This document shows, piece by piece, positions 57,043-64,000 of a DNA stretch of 64,000 bases. The stretch's first letter is position 1. Each line of letters begins with the position of its first letter. Position numbers and translations under genes: made by a program. The stretch is from Diphasiastrum complanatum (lineage: Eukaryota > Streptophyta > Lycopodiopsida > Lycopodiales > Lycopodiaceae). A model generated the notes under the pieces. That model saw only the letters and a program-made list of their open reading frames with translations. It searched no databases and was not told the DNA's origin. Where the stretch lies: positions 69,015,741-69,079,740 of the forward strand of contig CM055096.1 of NCBI GenBank assembly GCA_029204225.1, in the 5' to 3' direction.

Positions 57043-58200
57043 CAAATAGTTGTCTCATCCTTGGCATGGTAGAAAGAAGACCTCTTCATCACCCACCCTT
57101 TGACAAGGGATGTGCAACTTAGTTGCATCTCCATTCTCAAGTTAAAAATGAAAATATATTCCTCTCAAGCCTCCTAAAGAGAGGTGTTTTGTGTGTTGGC
57201 ATGGCCTCCATCTATGCAAATACTACCACAAAAAATGGCATTAGCGACACTTCCTTGCAACATTTATTTTTAGTCTCGACTATTGTCGTTGGGTGACATT
57301 CGATAGCGATGGTATTGTATGTTATTCTATGTCACTATTAATCTATGCAATGCTACTACTGTCGCACAACGATGATAAAATATAAATGACGTTGGGTGAT
57401 ACAACCTAAATGTCAATGTGCGATTATTCATGTTAGCATCGCCCAACGAAAAAGCATCGCTAGGCAACACTAAGCATCACTAGACGACACTAAGCAAACT
57501 TTTTTTTTCTAACATGTTGATATTAATGCTTCAATATAAGTTGTTGTGAGTGATTGCTCTTTAATAAACTTATAGGTCATGAGTATTGATTGCTCTGTTA
57601 TAAGATTTTAGAAGATATGGAAGAGAAGATGTATAATGTCATGGATAAAACTATTAAGGTGATAAATCCTTCTTGAGAAAGCTAAATTTGTTTTGTGCAT
57701 GAGCAATAAAGTTTTTTTAAACAACATGGAGTTGAATATTGAACTTTCATCATCTGTTGCACAAATATATGTCTGTAAAATTAAAAAATGCAATTAATCA
57801 TTGTTATTACAATCAAATATCATCTCCAAACAAGGATTTATTCATATCATTATCAAGATGTCATCAGTCTTCCTCATCTAAATCTAGAATTAATTGAAGT
57901 TCACTTTCTTTTGCTTATCTCACATTCGATTCCCATACACCTTGACAAGTCTTCTATGTTGAAAGTACATTAAACATGATGACCAAAAAAAAGAGAAATG
58001 ACTTGAAGACCCATTTTTTTAAATTTATTAATTTTTTTTAAAAAGTATCGAAATTTACAATGCTTCAAATAAATATATTGTAATGGTAAAAAATTATTGT
58101 ATTTTGCAAGAAAATAATTTAAGCTACAAAAATTTGGTCAATAGATTTTTATATAACTTAAAATTAGCTTATATTAATTAATAATACTCAAATCAAGCTT
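57043..58200. other. AT-rich intergenic with a CACTA-like end
   Basis: 57225-57490 begins tactaccacaaaaaatggc and attagcgacac, like a CACTA terminus, and is followed by repeated subterminal words (cgttgggtgacatt, cgttgggtgata, tagcgatgg, gcatcgcta). No transposase and no second end were found. The rest is featureless. Confidence 0.35.
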
Positions 58201-58203
58201 GCT

Positions 58204-59160
58204 TTGTTGTCTCCCTTGAAGTCCTTGCTAGAAGAACAAAAGGCGCAAAGAGAACATCATGAGATTGATCCATTTGCCTCATTAAAGTTTTTGGAATCAA
58301 GTATTCAAGCAGCTTATCATTTTTTTGATGAGTTTGATCAGCATTGGTGGATGGACTTTTTTGAGGAACAAAAAATCAGTTTGCTCAATCTCGAACATAC
58401 ATCAACAACTGATGAATTTCATTGGCCTCATAAATTAGGAACATCAACTATGACTGTCGAACCTTCAGATCTTCCTCAAGATAATGATTTCCTGCAGCTT
58501 GTGCAAGGTGAGGAACGTGAAATTTATGTGGGCTCAAGGAAGAATAGGCAAAGTGTAAAAGCTGCAAAAATGAAATGGCGCGGTGATTTGAATGAAATCC
58601 AAATTGGAAGCCTTGTTGCACTTCTAGCTTCAGAAAACAATGAAAGACATCCATTTTGGATTGCCAAAGTACTTGGTTTTATTCAAAATAGCAATCAAAC
58701 AAAAGTACTACGTGTCCATTGGTTGCGCACCACTTCGACGAATGCTTTTTTGGGAAAGTACGAACTCGAAATGTTGCAAGTAGATCCAAAGGGCAAGAGA
58801 AAGAGAAGGCCAAAAAATCAACCAAGAGTCGACGATTTGAATCTACAAGATGTAGATGTTTTGGCATTTAATTTTGAATTAACAATGACCAATCATCTAC
58901 GAAAGTCAACAATATCTATATTGAAAGAACGACTTGGATTACTTGTAAAACCATCATCCTCCACTCGTCATCAACAGAGAAAAGCTGATTTACAAGGTTT
59001 TTTGTGTCAACATTAGATGCGGATTCTGAGGAAGACATGCCAGTTGACTCTGATGAAGAAGATGGGTCTTCCACTTCATCAGCTGAAAACGAGAGTGTTG
59101 AGAATATGTCAAGTTCTGAATTGAGAGGCATCAGTGAAAATTCCTGAGAAAATGTACTTT
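58204..59160 (+). pseudogene. C-terminal part of the dispersed family protein (BAH-like region, acidic tail)
   Basis: An open frame of 270 codons to 59016. It has no ATG at its left edge, so it is probably an internal exon. Residues about 132-180 (IQIGSLVALLASENNERHP, FWIAKVLGF, VLRVHWLRTT) resemble a BAH or similar chromatin-reader strand pattern (weak). A KGKRKRRPK basic run follows at about 198-206. A one-base shift in a T run near 59000 separates it from the acidic serine-rich tail (STLDADSEEDMPVDSDEED ... SENS, stop near 59147), shared with 37665-37808. Basic run and acidic tail suggest a nuclear protein. Function is unknown. Confidence 0.55.
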
Positions 59161-59581
59161 AAAAAAAAAGAATGTGCAAATATAATTTAAGTTATTTTGT
59201 ATTTCAATGGGATTTCGAGTTTCAAAATCATTTGTTCTCTTGAATTATTATTTCTTTTGTAATTATGATGGTTTTATGAAGTTTGCAACAAAAAACTTGT
59301 AGCTCTTTATTTAAAATATGCATTTTTTGGCTTTTTTTAAAAACAAAATTTAGAGATTTATTAAAAAAATCCATGATTTTGGCCTAAAACTAGGACCATT
59401 AAAAAACACCAAAAAAGATTACTCTTTAGGTCAAAGTCCCAAAACAAATGTCATCGTGTTCGTACTAAGGAGTTAAAAATTAGGTTCAATCTGATTCAGT
59501 TATGTAAGTTTCAAATGTGATACTGTAATAAATGTACAATTAGTCAGTTTATTGTTTTCAATAGTGATCCACTATCATTAT

Positions 59582-59745
59582 ATCAGTCGGCGGGCACTTG
59601 TCCCGCAGTCGACTACTTAAGTTAGCCAAGTAGCCACACATAGGAAATTAGTCGGCTACTTAAGTTATTATTGTATCAGTCGACGGGCACTTGTCCCGTA
59701 GCCGGCTACTTAAGTTAGCCGAGTAGCCACACATACGAAATTAGC
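59582..59745. repeat. Two direct repeats of about 93 bp with inner hairpins
   Basis: Each unit contains atcagtcg(g/a)cgggcacttgtcccg, a hairpin cgggcacttgtcccg, and a near-palindrome ggctacttaagttagcc, followed by agtagccacacata. The units differ at a few bases. Confidence 0.75.
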
Positions 59746-60380
59746 TTGTACAGTGTTACTTCCAGTACTTAATATACTCAGGGGCATGTCTTGAGTTTGT
59801 CGGTCGAATTTGGCCATGTTGGGCCTGACCTTAGTGGTAGGTGGTAGGCCAATTTTAGGACACCTATCTTTTTCATGCAAGTTGTGGATTTCCTATATGT
59901 ACAGTTTTCTTTGTAATACATTTAAGCTTTTGTTGTGCCAAATAATATAATGTCTGATTCGTTACATTTGATTTTAAACTGGTGATGAAAGCTAATGTCA
60001 TTAATATTAGCTATGCATCGCTCTGTTTCGTTGGACACCTTAGCATAATCATGAAAATCATATGTGTGTCTGATTAATGACATGTTTGGCTTTGGCACAT
60101 ACGATTCCTCACCAATGCTTTGAAGCACTGGTAATGAAAAGGCTTTCTTGCGTCTCAACCTGGTATCGGTAGTCCGGATGGTAGGAGACAACAAAGTTCC
60201 TTCAATCGGAGCTTCAGGGAAGTGATCAGAACGATCGTCGTAAGGGAATTCTAAGAAATTTTTTGGAGAAACTTGCAGTTACAGTAATTTCGAAAAAATC
60301 ATCGATAATGGCTTCATAATTCACTCTGTGGATAGCCATTTGGCGCAACAGAGCTTGCAAGGGTTGGGCCCGACCTTAGT
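59746..60380. other. No gene recognised
   Basis: A 90-codon minus-strand ORF at 59922-60194 has no family feature. Nothing else is seen. Confidence 0.4.
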
Positions 60381-60970
60381 CTAGAAACTTAAATCTTGTA
60401 AGTAGGTGGATGATTGACCTAGCATCTATATAGTTCAGTGGGGCAATACAGAGAGGATCATCTGATCGTAAAGAGAAGACCTTACATATTATGCCCACAC
60501 ATGATGCTTGGAGTAGAAGCAAGCACACATAAGTACAAGTTGTAGCACAAATCACTCACCCAACAATCTAAGCAATGGTTAGACTCCTCTCAAATGTCTA
60601 ATTAGTTTTCTTTGATTGATCATCTAATGTCGAATAATTTGGAAAATTGAATTTAAGAAAAGTCTCAAGTCTATGAATATGGCCGACCAAAAATGTCTAG
60701 TGAACTTGGAATCACGATCACTAATAATACCTGAAGGAAAACCACAAATATTGACCAAACTTCCCATAAATATCTAGCTAAATTAGAGTTTTCATTGTAG
60801 TTTTTATGGGCATAAATGCAACTGATTTGGTAAGGCATTAAAGACAATCAATGACTACTCAAACTACATTATTATCTTTTTGTGTCTTGGAAAGATTAAC
60901 TACAAAATCCATCGAAATACCTTTTCACCTTTTGAATGGAATTTCCAATGGCAACAATATCCCTTTGATT
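60380..60970 (-). pseudogene. Ty3/gypsy integrase remnant
   Basis: Minus strand at about 60915-60700: DFVVNLSKTQKDNNVVWVVID with the first catalytic aspartates, LARYLWEVWSI, and a degenerate SDRDSKFT block. Many stops are present. It is a different gypsy lineage from the copies at 47-52 kb. Confidence 0.7.
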
Positions 60971-61229
60971 ATTAGGCGATTGACTTTAGCCATTTGGCAT
61001 TTTTACAATTAAAAACATAGGATTTTACAAAAGGTTTCATTTTTTACCAAAAGAAGTTCCTATTAAAATTGAGTGATTAGGACCCTAAATGAATCCACAA
61101 AAGATCCTCAAGAGTGTAGCTACTTGTTCAATCAATCTATTGCAAAACTAGCACTCAAATCTTTTTCTAGACTGGCAATTTTAATCTAATTAAGAACAAC
61201 CGAGAGACCAAAACAGATGCATGCAAAGC

Positions 61230-61860
61230 TTAAACAACCCATCAAGCCATTGTTCGAACACTGAAAGGACCATCCATCCAATAAAGCTTCCACTTCTACT
61301 AGCACATCCACTTCAATGATTCCTAAAGTTCCAAAGAACTTTGTGGAACCTCCTTTTGACCTACCTAGCAAATTCAAAGATTTCACCCTTGATGACATGG
61401 TCATCCAATTGCCGCAACCCCAACGGGAATCCATACTAGCTTCCTAGTCCTTTGAAGGACCAACAAAGATCATAGAGCTCAATCTTAAAGATCCTGATGA
61501 GGACATGGATCGTCTCATTCATGTCGCGCCCACCTCACGCCTGATCAACTTTTTGATCTAGAAACCTTACTACGCAAATACCGATGTATTTGCCTTAAAT
61601 TATACTAAAATGAAGAGGGCCCATCTGAAATAGCCATTCATACTATTCCTTTAGAGGAGAATGCTAAGCCCTCCTCGATGCTGGTTTCATTTATGAAGTC
61701 CAGCACATGGATTGGGTATCACCCATAGTGGTGGTTCCCAAGAAAAACAGCAAGCTTCATATCTGCGTAGATCAAAAACCTTAACGCGGTTACTAAAAAA
61801 GACCACTTCCCGTTGTCTTTAATGACACAAATCCTAGAAGAAATGGCAGGAGCTGAAACG
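61230..61860 (+). pseudogene. Ty3/gypsy reverse transcriptase N-terminal remnant
   Basis: Plus-strand pieces: LLRKYRC near 61570, DAGFIYEVQHMDWVSP near 61680-61725, VVVPKKNSKLHICVD near 61730-61770 and LNAVTKKDHFPLSLMTQ near 61780-61830. The last three match the gypsy reverse transcriptase start. A deletion removes the usual Q.YR..P stretch before them, and the palm domain is missing. Confidence 0.75.
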
Positions 61861-62010
61861 CATTTGACACATCCATTTGAAACAACAACAAACCAAAGTG
61901 AGAAGCAAGAGCAATGAATAGTCTTATGGTGACCATATTTGCCACGGGTGCAAAGGTTACATCATAATCTATGCTCTTGGATTGAGCATACCCCTTGGCC
62001 ACAAGTCTTG
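61793..62010 (-). pseudogene. Copia reverse transcriptase fragment
   Basis: Minus strand ARLVAKGYAQSKSIDY, then TFAPVANMVTIRLFIALASH and QMDVSNAF, nearly the same as the Copia-2 block at about residues 875-915. It is only about 60 codons and adjoins the gypsy fragment. Confidence 0.85.
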
Positions 62011-62029
62011 CCTTGTGCTTAGAAATAGT

Positions 62030-62520
62030 TTAAACATTTGTGGTCAGATCCAATTAAAATCTGCCACCTGTCCACTATGAGCCCAAACATCTGTTATGGG
62101 GATTGATACGAATGTCTTTCACATTGTACCTTTATTCATAGAATAAGCATGAAGAGTATAAGAGAATCAACAAGGAGAAAATGGAACCTAAGAAAGGATG
62201 CAAATATATCATGGGAGAACTCCATACTTATACCAAAATATGGAGTTGTTGAGGATTTCATTTCCTTTGCTTTAGGGAAGGTATTGAAGTCCCATTTGTG
62301 CACAGATGAGGAAAGACATACAAGGGAGGAAAAAATAGTCCACACTTTGTTACATAGGGCTGGATGGATGATGTAACGAGATAATGAATGGAAAAGCAAG
62401 GAAGACAAATGAGAACTTATCCTTGATAAAGGCCTGGAGCTCCTATGAAGTACAACTAAATGGTGCCAAGTCTCAAAAATTCAAAATACAGCACCCAAAA
62501 GGATGAAAATTACAAAAATA
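62030..62520. other. No gene recognised
   Basis: ORFs of 75-90 codons overlap on both strands without features. Confidence 0.4.
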
Positions 62521-62527
62521 TTTCTTT

Positions 62528-62607
62528 GTCAGGAATGGGATTCGAACCCATGCCCTTTCGGAATAGTACCTGAAACTACCGCCTTAGACCAACTCGGCCA
62601 TCCTGAC
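62528..62607 (-). tRNA. tRNA-Leu (CAG)
   Basis: 80 nt on the minus strand. Acceptor stem GTCAGGA/TCCTGAC pairs fully. The D arm begins GCCGAGTTGGTCTAAGGC; the anticodon stem GTAGT/ACTAT has one G-T pair; the loop TTCAGGT gives anticodon CAG; a long variable arm follows; and the T arm ATGGG-TTCGAAT-CCCAT is intact. A long variable arm and GTCAGGA acceptor are typical of plant nuclear tRNA-Leu. No intron and no encoded CCA. Internal A and B boxes are intact, so it is probably functional. Confidence 0.92.
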
Positions 62608-62609
62608 TT

Positions 62610-63300
62610 CTGCTAGCCTTGTGCATACTAACAATCTGATTAGCAGAACTTTATCTCCATTTTTCTGCAACATGGAGAGCTTGAGCTCAGCGTCCTCGTC
62701 TTCCTCTTTTGGCCAGCGAGAAGATGCGGTCCCCCCCCCCCCCCCCCCCCCCGGTCAAGGCTTTTCTTTCTCCTATACAATACAACAATGCCTCCTGCGC
62801 ATGCCGTCGTTGCGTTGATTTTCGCATATAATATGCACCCGACTGAGCAGGAGGAGGAGAGGTGGGAGCTCCAATATAGTACCTATACTACTGCTACCAC
62901 TACTACCACAACCCAGTTGCAATGGAGTTCATCTCGCCTCGCTCGATTTCAGAGGTCCAACATTCAAACCCACAAGTTATAGCTGTAGTAGTGCACCTCT
63001 TCTGGCGACTCTTTCCTTGTTTTCGACATATACAAGCAAGCTTTTATTTATTTTATTATAATAATGTTTCTGCATCCCATACTTTAAGAGTGACCTTTGA
63101 ATGAGTGAGTGAGTGCTGAGGAAACCTCTTTTGCGTTATCCTCAAAGAACCTGCATTTTAGAGAACTTCTTAGTTTTTTAGGACTTTTACTTATAAAAAT
63201 GTATGTATGCTTGTATAAAAAATCGTTATAAATTTTATGATACCAATATCTGAGAAAACGTGCCGATTCCATTCCTATAGTTTGCCGATTTTCTCGAGCA
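62610..63300. other. No gene recognised; 22-base poly(C) run
   Basis: 62731-62752 is 22 consecutive C. An overlapping ORF at 62621-62818 translates the run as prolines and is not convincing. Short ORFs after it lack features. Confidence 0.5.
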
Positions 63301-64000
63301 CTACTTTGTATTTCGTTTGTTACTAAAGGTAGTCACCTTTTCTTCTTCTTGGCTTGGACATGTGATGACTATGCACTCTTGGTTTTGGCTAGGTGGTGAC
63401 TATCCTCCATTGTGTGTGACCCTGTTGCAAAGCTGACTCAGGTGCACCAAGTTGCCCTGTAAGACTCTAAGGGGTGACACTCCCTAAATGTCCTAGAGCA
63501 AGTTAGGAAGTCCGAGACTGAGCCTCCGACCTGTGGTGAGCCAGCCAAGTAGTTACAAGTCATGAGCTAGCTCTGGAGCTCGAGTCATGGCCTAGTCAGG
63601 AGTCAAGTTGATTATGCCGCCAGGACGGCTCCTAGGACCCATGTCCGGGAGCCAGACTGATCCTGCCAGGCTTGCCAAGCTTAATCAGCATAATAAAAAC
63701 TAAGTCCAGAAAAGTGTGCTTTACTAGAAAGCACTATATTCCAGGACAGAGGGGGCGCGTCGAATCACACCAGAACTATAGGGGGAGTCTGACAGACATA
63801 AACTTGGGCAGCTCAACCAGCGCTAGGAATCCAGTCGCAGGTCTCAGCTCCCTCTACCAGCACAAGCCAAGCACAATGCCCAGCACGTGTTGAGACTAGT
63901 CAGTCTATGTATGAATGTAACCTCTTCCAAATTTAATAAAGTTGATCCTTGGTAATGATTACGATTTCGGTTTTGCCTCCGGGACTGGTCCCAGTGGAAG
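63300..64000. other. GC-richer unassigned stretch, possibly an LTR
   Basis: The base composition changes here. tcagcataataaaaact (about 63685) and aataaagttg (about 63937) could be a promoter and a poly(A) signal of an LTR that continues past the window end. No gene is seen. Confidence 0.3.

Noticed and set aside
62621-62982. ORFs beside the poly(C) run
   Set aside because: The polyproline comes from the C homopolymer, and the ORFs overlap in different frames without features.
1-64000. CRISPR arrays, operons or bacterial-type control elements
   Set aside because: No spaced identical short repeats with unique spacers were seen. Introns, LTR elements and a plant-type tRNA place the DNA in a plant nucleus; the ParB-like domain alone is not evidence of bacterial DNA.

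Overview
The window looks like nuclear DNA of a land plant: AT-rich, dominated by nested and decaying LTR retrotransposons, with one recognisable three-exon host gene (a trihelix transcription factor), one alpha/beta-hydrolase gene and one tRNA-Leu(CAG). The sparse genes, the retroelement load and the type of hydrolase suggest a large-genome seed-free plant such as a fern or relative. That placement is inference; no species can be named from the sequence alone.

Layout. 1-755 is a partial minus-strand Copia LTR, followed by odd AT-rich sequence. 1800-7276 is an old Copia 3' end split by a younger Copia (2120-7215; 820-bp LTRs; target duplication TTCGA). 8.5-12.5 kb holds two further Copia remnants. 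12.7-17.2 kb is the host-gene island: a dimeric tRNA-derived SINE, a 5' leader exon, a tandem array of splice-acceptor-bearing repeats in the leader intron, the trihelix gene, and a 70-bp tRNA-like insertion downstream of it. 19.5-21.4 kb holds a decayed coiled-coil ORF set. 21.8-30.8 kb is a minus-strand Copia array interrupted by a young Copia (22283-27460) with an uninterrupted 1322-residue Gag-Pol. 30.8-33.4, 37.3-37.8, 44.9-47.0 and 58.2-59.2 kb carry pieces of an unrecognised dispersed gene family with a ParB-like domain and an acidic tail. 33.5-44.3 kb holds more LTRs and Copia gag-protease remnants. 47-52.8 kb holds two Ty3/gypsy integrase regions in opposite orientation.

52762-57042 is a giant near-perfect palindrome: arms of about 2.1 kb and a 28-bp spacer. 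Each arm carries a complete copy of a secreted alpha/beta-hydrolase gene, tail to tail. The right copy is open; the left has a frameshift and two stop codons. Read-through transcription would give a 2-kb hairpin RNA, so this is a candidate young hairpin-siRNA locus. 59-64 kb holds a Ty3/gypsy and a Copia fragment, the tRNA and unassigned sequence.

The strongest candidates for something undescribed are the hydrolase palindrome, the acceptor-site minisatellite in the trihelix leader intron, and the dispersed ParB-like family. All identities rest on reading motifs by eye; no database search or alignment program was used.
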